A stretch of 64,000 nt of DNA from JAICWP01 sp035252015 (GTDB lineage Bacteria > Acidobacteriota > Terriglobia > Terriglobales > Acidobacteriaceae). Location: assembly GCA_035252015.1 (NCBI GenBank), contig DATFDP010000255.1, forward strand, positions 10,395 to 74,394. Reading direction: 5' to 3'. Positions within the stretch are counted from its first letter, which is position 1; every line of letters begins with the position of its first letter. Both the position numbers and the translations under genes were made by a program. Below, in pieces: positions 33,692 through 42,349 of this stretch. The notes beneath the pieces were generated by a model. It was given only the letters and a program-made list of their open reading frames with translations. It did no database searches and had not been told where the DNA came from.

Positions 33692-34438
33692 CTAACTGGC
33701 GACTTCCTCCAGCAGCTTCTGATCCACGTCGAAGTTGGAATAGACGTGCTGCACGTCGTCGTGCTCGTCCAGCGCCTCCACCAAACGGATCATCTGCATG
33801 GCCGTGGGCCCTTCCAGCTTGATGTAATTCTGCGGAATCATGGCGACCTCGGCGGTAGTGGGCTGCAGGTTGGCCTTTTTCATGGCCTCTACCACCGGCT
33901 CAAAGGCGTGCGGGTCGGTCAAAACTTCCCAGTTATCGCCGTCTTCGCGCATGTCCTCGGCGCCGGCTTCCAGGACGATGTTCATCAGATCGTCCTCTTT
34001 AGCCGCTGCCTTGGGCAAGGTAATGTCGCCCTTCTTGTGGAACATCCAGTTCACCGAGCCGGCCTCGCCCAGGTTGCCGCTGTGCTTGGTGAAGATATGG
34101 CGGACTTCGCTTACAGTGCGGTTGCGGTTGTCGGTGGAAAGCTCCACCAGCACGGCCACTCCGCCGGGTCCGTAACCTTCCAGGGTGAACTCCTCATAGG
34201 TGGCGCCGGGAAGTTCGCCGGTACCACGCTGGATAGCGCGCTTGATGTTGTCAGCGGGCATGTTTTCCGCCTTGGCATCGCTGATGGCTTTGCGCAGGCG
34301 TGGATTCTTGTCAGGGTCGCCGCCCGATTTGGCAGCCATGGTGATTTCGCGGATGAGGCGGGTGAAAATCTTGCCCCGTTTGGCGTCGAGGGCGCCCTTT
34401 TTATGCTTGATTGTGGCCCATTTCGAGTGGCCAGACAT
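33692..34438 (-). CDS. yebC: YebC/PmpR family DNA-binding or translation regulator
   Basis: With ATG at 34438 the protein has 248 residues and the family signature MSGHSKWATIKHKKGALDAK at the N-terminus, then KIFTRLIREITMAAKSGG, YEEFTLEGYGPGGVAVLVE and the C-terminal YIKLEGPTAMQMIRLVEALDEH. YebC proteins have been described as transcription regulators and, more recently, as ribosome-associated factors that help translate polyproline stretches. A TATAAT box is found at 34522-34527 on the minus strand. Confidence 0.95.
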   Translation of the reverse strand: MSGHSKWATIKHKKGALDAKRGKIFTRLIREITMAAKSGGDPDKNPRLRKAISDAKAENMPADNIKRAIQRGTGELPGATYEEFTLEGYGPGGVAVLVELSTDNRNRTVSEVRHIFTKHSGNLGEAGSVNWMFHKKGDITLPKAAAKEDDLMNIVLEAGAEDMREDGDNWEVLTDPHAFEPVVEAMKKANLQPTTAEVAMIPQNYIKLEGPTAMQMIRLVEALDEHDDVQHVYSNFDVDQKLLEEVAS

Positions 34439-34521
34439 GATGAACCTCGTTTCTAAGAATGCGCAGGGTTCGCCCGTGGGGAAGCGCAACAGGTGCCTCA
34501 AAAAGATGCAGGCGAAGACAA

Positions 34522-34550
34522 ATTATAGCATGGGCTCCCAGCGGCCAAGC
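34522..34550 (-). promoter_or_regulatory. yebC promoter
   Basis: On the minus strand a perfect TATAAT (34527-34522) is preceded by CTTGGC at about 16 bases, a partial -35 match. The start codon is 84 bases downstream. Confidence 0.5.
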
Positions 34551-34615
34551 CGCGGCCAATGACCTTCTGGTGCTACAATTTCGCGACCTGTTGCCAACTT
34601 TAAGGAGGAACAGCA

Positions 34616-34918
34616 ATGCCTAAGTACGTGATTGAACGCGAGATTCCCGGAGCGGGCAATCTCAGCGTTGACCAACTGCAAGCCATCTCGCAGAAATCGT
34701 GCGACATCTTGCGAGCCATGGGACCAGAGATTCAATGGGTGCACAGCTATGTTACCGGTGACAAGATTTATTGTGTCTATATAGCACCCAACGAAGACTT
34801 CATCCGGAAGCACGCTTCCCAGGGCGGATTCCCAGCCAATCGGATCTCGGAAGTGAAGACAGTGATTGACCCGACCACTTCGGAGGAAAAGAAAGCTAAA
34901 GTCGGGAAAACGGCCTGA
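34616..34918 (+). CDS. DUF4242 domain-containing protein
   Basis: The 100-residue protein matches DUF4242 (SCO4226-like nickel-binding fold): YVIEREIPGAGNL, SVDQLQAISQKSCDIL, IQWVHSYVTGDKIYCVYIAP, FIRKHASQGGFPANRI. It has no signal peptide and is probably a small ferredoxin-like dimer. AAGGAGG lies 8 bases before the ATG and TACAAT at 34574-34579 may be its -10 box. Biological role unknown. It is convergent with the AI-2E-like gene, with no gap between stops. Confidence 0.9.
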   Translation: MPKYVIEREIPGAGNLSVDQLQAISQKSCDILRAMGPEIQWVHSYVTGDKIYCVYIAPNEDFIRKHASQGGFPANRISEVKTVIDPTTSEEKKAKVGKTA

Positions 34919-35410
34919 CTATTGCCTCACAGAGGCACCGTTGCCGGCCATACGCGCCTTGTAGGCGTAAACCACGGCCAGCAGCGGTGCCGCAATCAAC
35001 ACCCCCCAGAAGGGGATGAGGATGCCGAGCACAATGGGAGTGAGCAAGGAAGCCCAGATGGGGACGCGGTTCATGCGCTTTTGCAGCAAAGGCTGCAACA
35101 CCAGGCCATCCACCACCACAATCACGGCATAGAGAATCAGCACATAAAGCGTGCGCATGCCGCCGTCGCTGACCAAGGCAGCGAAGGCTGGCCCAATCAG
35201 CGCCAGTACCGGCCCGATGTTGGGAACGAACTGTAGAATCGCGCCCAGCAGCGCCCACAACGGCGCCCAGGGCACGTGAATAATGCTGAGGCCGATGTAC
35301 CACAGGGCGCCTACGATGAGGGCATCATAGGTCTGCGCCACGATCCAGCGGTGCAGCGCCCCGCCGGTGATCCGCAGGTGCTCGCGCCAATCCATGACCT
35401 CGAGTTCCAT
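34919..35410 (-). CDS. Half-length AI-2E family transporter-like protein
   Basis: This 163-residue protein corresponds to the C-terminal half of AI-2E/PerM permeases, which are usually about 350 residues. Recognisable parts are AQTYDALIVGALWYIGLSII, LLGAILQFVPNIGPVLALIG, DGLVLQPLLQKRM and LTPIVLGILIPFWGVLIAAPL. There are five hydrophobic segments. The N-terminal helices and periplasmic domain are missing, and the upstream DNA (35411-35551) does not encode them. It may be a distinct short version rather than a fragment because its N-terminus is orderly. Confidence 0.8.
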   Translation of the reverse strand: MELEVMDWREHLRITGGALHRWIVAQTYDALIVGALWYIGLSIIHVPWAPLWALLGAILQFVPNIGPVLALIGPAFAALVSDGGMRTLYVLILYAVIVVVDGLVLQPLLQKRMNRVPIWASLLTPIVLGILIPFWGVLIAAPLLAVVYAYKARMAGNGASVRQ

Positions 35411-35551
35411 AACTGTTGGATGCTAGCAAGCGCCTCCCTACCCAAATATTACGCTGACGGCATCTGGGCGGTTCCGTACCCTCAGCGGCAGGACAATCCT
35501 CTCTTTCTTCATGCTAGACTCAAAGGTAGTTACCCACGAGAGGCCAAGCCC

Positions 35552-36247
35552 ATGAAATTTGGCGTGCTGGTGTTTCCCGGCTCCAATTGCGATCACGATG
35601 CCTATTGGGTGCTCTCGCAAGTGGCGCAGCAGCCGGTGAGCTTGCTGTGGCACGAGTCGCATGACCTGGAAAACTGCGATGCCATCGTAGTGCCCGGAGG
35701 TTTCGCCTATGGCGATTATCTGCGCACCGGCGCGATTGCCCGCTTTGCTCCGGTCATGGAGTCCGTGCGCAAGTTTGCCCAAGGCGGCGGCCTGGTGATC
35801 GGCATTTGCAACGGCTTCCAGATTCTTTGTGAGTCGGGGCTGCTGCCGGGCGCGCTGATGCGCAACGTGGGATTGAAGTACGTGTGCAAGCCGGTGCAGG
35901 TGCGGGTGGAAAGCACCGACACGCCTTTCACCAACGACTGTCGGCAGGGCGAGGTGCTGACCATTCCCATCGGCCACATGGACGGCAATTACTTCTGCGA
36001 CCAGCCCACGCTGGAGGCTCTGCAGCGCGACCAGCGCATCGTCTTCCGCTACTGCTCACCTCAGGGCGAGATCACGCGCGAGGCCAATCCCAACGGCTCG
36101 CTGGAAAACATTGCCGGCATCTGCAGTGAAGGCCGCAATGTGCTGGGCATGATGCCCCATCCGGAGCGCGCCAGCGAGGCAGTGCTCGGCGGCGCCGATG
36201 GGATTAAAGTGTTCCATTCCATGGTGGCGGCCATGGCGATTAAATAA
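35552..36247 (+). CDS. purQ: Phosphoribosylformylglycinamidine synthase subunit I (glutaminase)
   Basis: The ATG at 35552, preceded by GAGAGG, gives a 231-residue protein starting MKFGVLVFPGSNCDHDAYW. The glutaminase triad is Cys86 in VIGICNGFQIL, His203 and Glu205 in MMPHPERASEAVLGG. It supplies ammonia to PurL for the fourth step of purine synthesis. purS and purL are not adjacent, which is unusual for Firmicute-like operons but common elsewhere. Confidence 0.96.
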   Translation: MKFGVLVFPGSNCDHDAYWVLSQVAQQPVSLLWHESHDLENCDAIVVPGGFAYGDYLRTGAIARFAPVMESVRKFAQGGGLVIGICNGFQILCESGLLPGALMRNVGLKYVCKPVQVRVESTDTPFTNDCRQGEVLTIPIGHMDGNYFCDQPTLEALQRDQRIVFRYCSPQGEITREANPNGSLENIAGICSEGRNVLGMMPHPERASEAVLGGADGIKVFHSMVAAMAIK

Positions 36248-36250
36248 GCT

Positions 36251-36392
36251 TTACTGCAAGTAAGTTTCTGTATTCGCCGCGCAGAAGCCGGGCGTCGCGT
36301 TGATGAAATCGCGCAGCAGCTTGACGTGGCCCTGGCCAAAAGGATAAAAACGCGGTCACTTTTGCAAGCTGCAGCCGCTCCAGATTATTCAT
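36251..36392 (-). pseudogene. Possible decayed gene remnant
   Basis: On the minus strand an ATG at 36392 opens NNLERLQLAKVTAFL. A different frame then continues as PFGQGHVKLLRDFINATPG and CAANTETYLQ before TAA at 36253-36251. Both parts read like protein and join across one frameshift near 36340-36350. The family is unknown and this may be chance. Confidence 0.25.
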
Positions 36393-36523
36393 AATCCGCA
36401 AATCGCGCACTATACGGACTCAGGCCAAGGTAAGTTCCCGGATATGTCGGGCCGAGCCCTCCCCGTAGAGTCAGTCGGCATCAGAGTCTCCTGACGTTCC
36501 CCAGACCAACTCAGGAGAGAGCT

Positions 36524-37063
36524 ATGCGTCCAGCACGGACAATGGTGGCGCTGTCGGTTTTGGCAATCTTCTTTGCCCTGGGGTGCAGCAACAACCGCTC
36601 CAGCAACCCGGCGCTCAAAGATAGTGTGAAGAAATCCCTGCAACAGGCTGACCTGCAGAATGTTACGGTTGACGAGGACCGCGGGAAGAACCTCATCACC
36701 CTAGGCGGGACGGTGCACTCGACCGACGCCAAGAATAAAGCAATGGATGTGGCCAAAGCTGCTGCCCCCACACGCGTGATCGCAAACCAGATCAGTATTC
36801 AGCCGGTTGACCAGGAATCGGCAGCAAAGAAAATTTCCGGCGACGTAGACACCGCCATCGAGAAGGAGTATCAGGCGGTGCTGATTGCCAATCACCTGGA
36901 CAACCAGAGTATCCACTACAAAGCCAAGAACGGGGTGCTCACCCTGAGCGGCAAGGTGGACACTACCGATGACCGGCAGACGGCGCAGCAACTGGCCTCC
37001 AGCGTGCCCAATGTGCAGCAAGTAATCAATGAGCTGCAGGTGAAGAGGCCGAGCGGGATGTAG
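36524..37063 (+). CDS. BON-domain lipoprotein
   Basis: The 179-residue protein has a lipoprotein signal with lipobox FALGCS (Cys21) and two BON domains. The first is at about 30-95 (LKDSVKKSLQQADLQNVTV, NLITLGGTVHSTDAKNKAM), the second at about 108-175 (IEKEYQAVLIANHLDNQSI, NGVLTLSGKVDTTDDRQTA, VQQVINELQV). BON domains bind membranes or peptidoglycan-associated partners in the periplasm, often for osmotic or envelope stress. GGAGAGAG precedes the start. Confidence 0.92.
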   Translation: MRPARTMVALSVLAIFFALGCSNNRSSNPALKDSVKKSLQQADLQNVTVDEDRGKNLITLGGTVHSTDAKNKAMDVAKAAAPTRVIANQISIQPVDQESAAKKISGDVDTAIEKEYQAVLIANHLDNQSIHYKAKNGVLTLSGKVDTTDDRQTAQQLASSVPNVQQVINELQVKRPSGM

Positions 37064-37065
37064 TT

Positions 37066-37145
37066 GCTAGTACCCAGTACCTAGTACCTACCTGATTCCG
37101 ACCGGTGGCGGCATTCTGGCTGAGAACTGGGTACTAGGTACTAGG
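37066..37145. repeat. CTAGTACC inverted repeat
   Basis: CTAGTACCCAGTACCTAGTA at the left and ACTGGGTACTAGGTACTAGG at the right form a long imperfect hairpin between convergent genes. Comparable CTACTAACTACC-type elements occur at 6957-7015, 45372-45447 and 55979-56008. Confidence 0.55.
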
Positions 37146-37152
37146 GGAGAAC

Positions 37153-38271
37153 TCACTTCCTGAACGCTTCCTTGTTCACCACGTTCGGCACTTTGGTCAG
37201 GTCGCCACCGTAGTTTTTTTCCAGGACATCAATCACGGCCTGCACGCAACGACCAGCCATGCCCTTGTTGGGATCGGGAGAGAGGCGTGTAATGGTGGCC
37301 CCACTGGCAAAGTGATTGAACAGGCGCAGGCGGTCGGCCAGCGCCGGATCGCGCAAGGGTGAGTCAGCCGGCAGCGGCTCCTTCTCAAAGACATCCAGCG
37401 CTGCGCCTGCAATCCAGTTTTCTTTCAGAGCCTTGTAAAGTGCGTTTTCATCCACTACGGGCCCGCGGGAAGTGTTGACCAGGTAGGCCGTGGGTTTCAT
37501 CATGCGCAGCGTAAATTCGTTGAAAAGGTGATAAGTGGGCGCCTTGGCCTCGCCTTCCCGCAGCAGCGGCACGTGCACGCTGACAAAGTCAGCGTTCCGA
37601 ATGGCATCTTCAAAGCTGTTGTACTTGATCGAGGTGCGCTCAGCATTGAGGTGGCGCTCGTAGCGGAGGTCCTTGATCTGCTGAATGGCCTGGATGTAGT
37701 CGTGATTCTGGTAGACCGGGTCGTAGCACAGAATGTTCATGTCGAATCCGGTTGACTTCTTGATCATGGCCAGCCCGATGCGGCCGGTGCCGATAATGGC
37801 GATGGTCTTGCCCGTAACCTCGTCGCCCAGGAAAGGCAGGTAGGGGTGCCACGAGCCCCATTTGTTCTCGCGCACCAGCTTTTCGCTGTTCCAAAGTTTG
37901 CGGGCGAGCGCGCCCATGATGAAAAAAGCGAACTCGGCCGTCGCCTCAGTGAGCACGTCCGGCGTGTGGGTGAAGGGAACTTGGTAGCGGTTGGCGTCAG
38001 TACGGTTGATGTTGTCGAAGCCCACCGCGTACTGGGCCACTACTTTAAGGCGCGGTTTCCCTGCTTCGAACACCTCGGCATCAATGGGGTCGCGCAGCGT
38101 GGTGATGAGTCCGTCCACACCTTGGCGCAGCTTGTCGAGGATCAGCTTTTTGGGCGGCGGCTCTGGGCTGGGGTAAACCTCCACTTGGTAGCCGCGCTGG
38201 CGCAGCCGGTCCAGCGCCTCACCGCCAATATCACAGGTGACAAACACGCGAAAGCTGCTGTTTTCGGGCAT
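37153..38271 (-). CDS. D-isomer-specific 2-hydroxyacid dehydrogenase
   Basis: The ATG at 38271 gives MPENSSFRVFVTCDIGGEAL and 372 residues. The NAD domain motif is GKTIAIIGTGRIGLAMIKK. The catalytic residues are the Arg in LVNTSRGPVVDE, Glu in LDVFEKEPLP and His in LFNHFASGATI (a variant of the usual PHxG). It resembles glyoxylate/hydroxypyruvate or D-lactate type reductases, with an insert around NHDYIQAIQQIKDLRYERH that makes it longer than average. The exact 2-oxoacid is not predictable. Confidence 0.9.
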   Translation of the reverse strand: MPENSSFRVFVTCDIGGEALDRLRQRGYQVEVYPSPEPPPKKLILDKLRQGVDGLITTLRDPIDAEVFEAGKPRLKVVAQYAVGFDNINRTDANRYQVPFTHTPDVLTEATAEFAFFIMGALARKLWNSEKLVRENKWGSWHPYLPFLGDEVTGKTIAIIGTGRIGLAMIKKSTGFDMNILCYDPVYQNHDYIQAIQQIKDLRYERHLNAERTSIKYNSFEDAIRNADFVSVHVPLLREGEAKAPTYHLFNEFTLRMMKPTAYLVNTSRGPVVDENALYKALKENWIAGAALDVFEKEPLPADSPLRDPALADRLRLFNHFASGATITRLSPDPNKGMAGRCVQAVIDVLEKNYGGDLTKVPNVVNKEAFRK

Positions 38272-38372
38272 GATTCCTCTGGCTGGTCCGAATTCCACAG
38301 TCGAAACTTAAGATTCTACTGCAGGCGGGAGAAGAGCGTGGGAGAAGCACCCAGCAATCAGCGCCACTTTTC

Positions 38373-38470
38373 GTAGCGCCGCCGTCCGCGGAGGCTGTCT
38401 GTGCGGGCGTCCTCGCCGCACGCGCGAGGGCGGGACGCCCTCGCGACAGCCGGCAAGATGCCGGCGCTAC
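38373..38470. repeat. Full-length GTAGCGCCGGC palindromic element
   Basis: A 98-base inverted element runs from GTAGCGCCGCCGTCCGCG to CGGCAAGATGCCGGCGCTAC, with nested hairpins (GAGGGCGGGACGCCCTC). Its end contributes the TAG stop of the transketolase gene. Compare 10257-10312 and 50399-50495. Confidence 0.75.
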
Positions 38471-40518
38471 ATGGCCGCGAAAGCGTGCTCGCGTGCATGC
38501 GACTTCTTGATGGCCAGCAGTTCGACCGCTTTTTGCGCAATGTGCTCGGCGCTGACTTCAAACTCCTTGATCAATTCCCAGGGCGCGCCCGAATCGCCAA
38601 AGCGGTCCTTGACGCCAATCGCACCGGTGATCACGGGCAAACCGTAGAGCTGGCCACTGCCGGTGATTGCTTCGCTGACCCTTCCGGAGAGCGCGCCGAT
38701 CTGGTGCTCTTCGGCGGTAATGACCACGCCGGTTTCCTTGGCGGCGCGGATGATGGCGGCACGATCCAGAGGTTTAAGCGTGTGCAAATTGATGACACGG
38801 GTTTCACAGTCGAATTCCCGCTTCAGAATCCAGGCGGTGCGCATCGCCTCCGGCACCATGGGCCCGCAGGCAATGATGCTCAGATCCTCTGACTCGTTGC
38901 GGTAGTCGGCAGCCAGCATGGTTTCGAAAGCGTCCACAAACTGCTCGGTCTCTCCCCGCAGGCGAATCACGTTGGCTTGGCCGAACACGAACGGCGTTTC
39001 CTCGGTGGTGACGATGGGCGTGGCCTCGCGGGCAAAGCGTACATACTTGGGGCCTACGTGCTCCAGCAGCAAGTAGTCAGTTGCCTTCTTCGTTTCGAGC
39101 GAATCGCAGGGGACCAGGACCACCATGTTGGGCAGGCCGCAGACAGCGAAGAGATCTTCCAGCGCCTGGTGGGTGGCGCCGTCGGGGCCAACGGAAACGC
39201 CGCCATGCGCGCCGGCAACCATCACATTGAAGTTGCCGTAGCAGACGGAAACGCGGAGTTGATCCAGGTTGCGGGCGGCGGCAAAGGTAGCGTAGGTACC
39301 GAGTACCGGCAGCTTGCCTTCCTTGGCTAAGCCAGCAGCCGCGGCCGTGGCCGACTGCTCCGCAATTCCCATGCTGAGCCAGCGCGATTTGCGTTCGGCA
39401 TGGCCGGCGTAGAACTCGCTGATGGTGATGGAGCCAGAAATATCCAGCCCCAGGCACACCACGCGCGGATCCTCGCCGTTCTCGGCCAGCGACTGGCCAA
39501 AGCCCTTGCGTGTGGGCTCCATCTTCACCTTCATGTTGTGCTCGGCGTTCCACCAGTAATCGTGGCGGAATCTGGGCTGCTTGGCAGCAAGCTTCTCCTC
39601 CACTTCCTCCTGGTAGTGCCGCGCCGATGCCAGCAACTGCTCGTAAGGGATCTTCTCCGCCAGGCCAAGTTCCCGCAGACCCTTGAGCATCTCTTCTTTG
39701 TTCGGCGCCTTGCCGTGCCAGCCGGCCACATTCTCCATAAAGCTAACGCCTTTGCCTTTTACGGTATCGGCAATCACCAGCAGCGGCTTGCCGGTGGCGG
39801 GTCGCTCCTTGGCCTGCTCCAGGGCTGCAACAACCTGCTTCATGTCGTGGCCATTAACCCGCACAATGTCCCAGCCAAAGGCGCGGTACTTTTCCTCCAG
39901 CGGCTCAATGTTCATGACCTCGCACACTGGCCCATCTATCTGCAGGCGGTTAAAGTCCAGGATGGCGATCAGATTGTCGAGCTTGTAGTGCGCCGCCTCC
40001 ATGGCCGCTTCCCAGACGTTGCCTTCCTGCTGCTCGCCGTCGCCCATAAGGCAGAACACCTTGTTCTTGCGAGCGTCCAGCCTGGCGGCCAGCGCGGCGC
40101 CCACGGCCACGCTCAATCCCTGCCCCAGCGAGCCGCTGGAAACTTCCACGCCCGGCAGCTTGGGCCAGTGCGGATGTCCCTGAAAAGGCGAATACAATTT
40201 GCGCAGCATGACTACGTCCTCGGGCTTGCAGAAACCGGCGAAAGCCAGACCGAGGTAAAGTGCGGGTGCCTTGTGCCCGGCCGACCAGATGATGCGGTCG
40301 CGCTGCTCCCAACGGTGATTCTTAGGATCAAGGTCGGCCACGCGCAGGTAGAGAGCCGCGGTAATGTCCATGATGGAAAGCGTGCCGCCGGCATGTCCGG
40401 AGCCCGCAGCCGTCAGCGCCACCAAATCGTAGCCGCGCATCAGGTTGGCGGCCTCGGCTAACTGCTGAATGGAATAATCGCGGATGTGCTTGCCGCTCTG
40501 GGAATCAATGAGTGCCAC
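38467..40518 (-). CDS. tkt: Transketolase
   Basis: The 683-residue enzyme is full length. It transfers two-carbon units in the pentose phosphate pathway using thiamine diphosphate. Motifs include GYDLVALTAAGSGHAGGTLS, GSLGQGLSVAVGAALAARLD, the ThDP motif GDGEQQEGNVWEAAMEAAHY ending IAILDFN, GISGSITISEF-type start of the pyrimidine domain (LGLDISGSITISEFY), and a C-terminal domain from EAMRTAWILKREF. The start lies 64 bases downstream of a CRP-like site. The stop codon falls inside the border of a palindromic repeat. Confidence 0.94.
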   Translation of the reverse strand: MALIDSQSGKHIRDYSIQQLAEAANLMRGYDLVALTAAGSGHAGGTLSIMDITAALYLRVADLDPKNHRWEQRDRIIWSAGHKAPALYLGLAFAGFCKPEDVVMLRKLYSPFQGHPHWPKLPGVEVSSGSLGQGLSVAVGAALAARLDARKNKVFCLMGDGEQQEGNVWEAAMEAAHYKLDNLIAILDFNRLQIDGPVCEVMNIEPLEEKYRAFGWDIVRVNGHDMKQVVAALEQAKERPATGKPLLVIADTVKGKGVSFMENVAGWHGKAPNKEEMLKGLRELGLAEKIPYEQLLASARHYQEEVEEKLAAKQPRFRHDYWWNAEHNMKVKMEPTRKGFGQSLAENGEDPRVVCLGLDISGSITISEFYAGHAERKSRWLSMGIAEQSATAAAAGLAKEGKLPVLGTYATFAAARNLDQLRVSVCYGNFNVMVAGAHGGVSVGPDGATHQALEDLFAVCGLPNMVVLVPCDSLETKKATDYLLLEHVGPKYVRFAREATPIVTTEETPFVFGQANVIRLRGETEQFVDAFETMLAADYRNESEDLSIIACGPMVPEAMRTAWILKREFDCETRVINLHTLKPLDRAAIIRAAKETGVVITAEEHQIGALSGRVSEAITGSGQLYGLPVITGAIGVKDRFGDSGAPWELIKEFEVSAEHIAQKAVELLAIKKSHAREHAFAAM

Positions 40519-40581
40519 GGTGCGCCCCTGGTACAGACATAGTCCAACTCATCAACCTATGCCGGTATGTACCGGGGGTCA

Positions 40582-40596
40582 GTGATGTTCATCACA
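40582..40596 (-). promoter_or_regulatory. CRP/FNR-type site upstream of transketolase
   Basis: GTGA (40582-40585), six bases, TCACA (40592-40596). On the minus strand a CATAGG hexamer (40561-40556) lies at about the spacing expected for class II activation. It shares GTGATG..TCACA with the sites at 8943 and 42223. Confidence 0.45.
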
Positions 40597-40645
40597 GAAC
40601 AGGGCGAATTGATTCAGTGATTGAATGGCTGAATGAATCAATCAT

Positions 40646-41842
40646 TTAGAGGTTTTTCTTCGTCCACTCTTCAATCGCCCGCAACGCGGCCTGAATATTG
40701 TCAACGGAGTTGGCCACGCTGAAGCGCAGATAGCCTTCGCCAAAATCGCCGAAGGCGGTGCCCGAGAGGCAGGCCACGCCGGCTTCCTCCAGCAACGCGT
40801 CCGCCAGTTTCTTGGAATGCCAACCCGTCTGCTTGATGTTGGGGAAGGTGTAAAAAGCGCCTTTGGGGCCTCGGCAGGAGAAGCCGCGAATGCGGTTGAT
40901 ACCGTCCACAAAAATATCCCGGCGATGCTGAAACTCGCGCCGCATATATTCCACGGAAGACTGCTCGCCGCGCAGCGCCTCGATGCCGGCCACCTGCGTA
41001 AAGCTGGCGGTACAAGAATTGGAGTTGGTCATCAGGCGAGCGATGTGCGTGGCCAGGTCGGAGCGCATCACGCCATAACCCATGCGCCAGCCGGTCATGG
41101 CATATGTTTTAGAGAAGCCGTCAAGGATTACGGTGCGCTCCTTGAACCCATCCTCCGCCGCGATGGAATGGTGTTCGCCGTCGAAAATCAGACGGCTATA
41201 AATCTCGTCGGAGAGCACCATTATGTCGCGGTCGCCGATGACATCGGCAATGTTGCGAATATCGCGCGAACTGAGCACGCCGCCAGTAGGATTCTGCGGC
41301 GAATTAAGGATGATGAGCTTAGTACGATCGGTGATCAGGTCTCCCAGTTCATTCACATCGAGGCAGAAATCCAGCTCTTCGCGCAGGCGGATGGGAACCG
41401 GCTTGCCGCCGATAAAGCGAATCATAGATTCGTAAATGGGAAAGCCGGGATTGGGATAAATTACTTCATCTTCTTCTTCAATCAGCGCCATTACTAGAAA
41501 GAAAATGATGGGCTTGCCGCCAGGTACTACGACTACTTCCTCGGCAGCTACAGGTATGCCGCGGCTGCGGCTGACTTCGTCGGCGATGGCCTGGCGCAGG
41601 TCGGGGAGACCGGCGGAGGGGCCGTAGTGGGTCCAGCCCTTGTGCAGCGCCTCCACCGCTGCATGCACAATGTTGGAGGGGGTGGCGAAATCGGGCTCGC
41701 CGATCTCCAGATGCACTACGCGCTTGCCCTGTTTTTCCAGGGCGCGCGCCTTGACCAGCACTTCAAACGCTGTTTCCGTACCTAACCGCGACATGCGGCG
41801 GGCCAAACGCAAGGCAGGAATGGTTCTGCTCATAGTTGCCAT
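40646..41842 (-). CDS. PLP-dependent class I/II aminotransferase
   Basis: The 398-residue fold-type I aminotransferase begins with RMSRLGTETAFEVLVKARAL and has HLEIGEPDFATPSNI, GPSAGLPDLRQAIA, VVVPGGKPIIFFLVMALIEE, NSPQNPTGGVLSSRDI and the PLP-binding lysine in LDGFSKTYAMTGWRMGY. This subgroup is usually annotated as aspartate or aromatic aminotransferase. Substrate specificity cannot be fixed here. It is transcribed away from the respiratory genes. Confidence 0.92.
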   Translation of the reverse strand: MATMSRTIPALRLARRMSRLGTETAFEVLVKARALEKQGKRVVHLEIGEPDFATPSNIVHAAVEALHKGWTHYGPSAGLPDLRQAIADEVSRSRGIPVAAEEVVVVPGGKPIIFFLVMALIEEEDEVIYPNPGFPIYESMIRFIGGKPVPIRLREELDFCLDVNELGDLITDRTKLIILNSPQNPTGGVLSSRDIRNIADVIGDRDIMVLSDEIYSRLIFDGEHHSIAAEDGFKERTVILDGFSKTYAMTGWRMGYGVMRSDLATHIARLMTNSNSCTASFTQVAGIEALRGEQSSVEYMRREFQHRRDIFVDGINRIRGFSCRGPKGAFYTFPNIKQTGWHSKKLADALLEEAGVACLSGTAFGDFGEGYLRFSVANSVDNIQAALRAIEEWTKKNL

Positions 41843-41991
41843 CGCATAAACAGGGCATTATACGACCCGGCCAGCCAGTCACCGCTCACCGGCCGGCCCT
41901 GCCCCGCCTCCATAAAACTGTTCATTTTTCGCCTTTCACAAGAGGCTCCGCAGCCACGCCGGTCACACCCTACTGTGATGCGGAAACCATT

Positions 41992-42137
41992 CACCACAAA
42001 GGGCACAAAGAAAACCAGGATGATTGAAGAAGGATGATTGAAGACTTGATCAACCCTCGGGTGGTCGGTTCCTCAATCATCATTCGTTGATCGAAAAGCT
42101 TATTTGCCCTTTGCGACCTCTGCGTACTCTGCGGTGA
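41992..42137. repeat. CACAAAGG/CTCTGCGG inverted repeat, copy 1
   Basis: CACCACAAAGGGCACAAAG at the left (41992-42010) faces TTTGCCCTTTGCGACCTCTG..GCGGTGA at the right (42103-42137), with a nested ATGATTGAAG/CTCAATCAT hairpin between. The ends match those of 62932-63094. The rest of the 41843-42349 gap shows no gene apart from the CRP-like site. Confidence 0.5.
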
Positions 42138-42222
42138 AGAACATTTGCTGAGATCAGTGTAAATCCGTGGGGAAAAAGGGGCTCTTGTCACAGCCAGCCT
42201 TGACCTCGGCCACCACCGGTCG

Positions 42223-42237
42223 GTGATGCCGGTCACA
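42223..42237 (+). promoter_or_regulatory. CRP/FNR-type site upstream of bc-complex genes
   Basis: GTGA (42223-42226), six bases, TCACA (42233-42237). A CATAAC hexamer at 42260-42265 would place the site near -42, the class II position. The first gene starts at 42350. Confidence 0.45.
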
Positions 42238-42349
42238 GACAGAGCGTGACGTTCTGCTGCATAACATCACATCAAGCCGTGACTAATCTGGGCCTGCGCA
42301 TGTCCGCCCGGTACCGCTGCCGCCGGGCACGCAAGCAAGGAGGCCGGCC

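Noticed and set aside
41970..41985. Fourth CRP-like site (TCAC..GTGA near 41970)
   Set aside because: The half-sites are in the opposite orientation and the spacing is eight bases, so it does not match the GTGA-N6-TCAC pattern.
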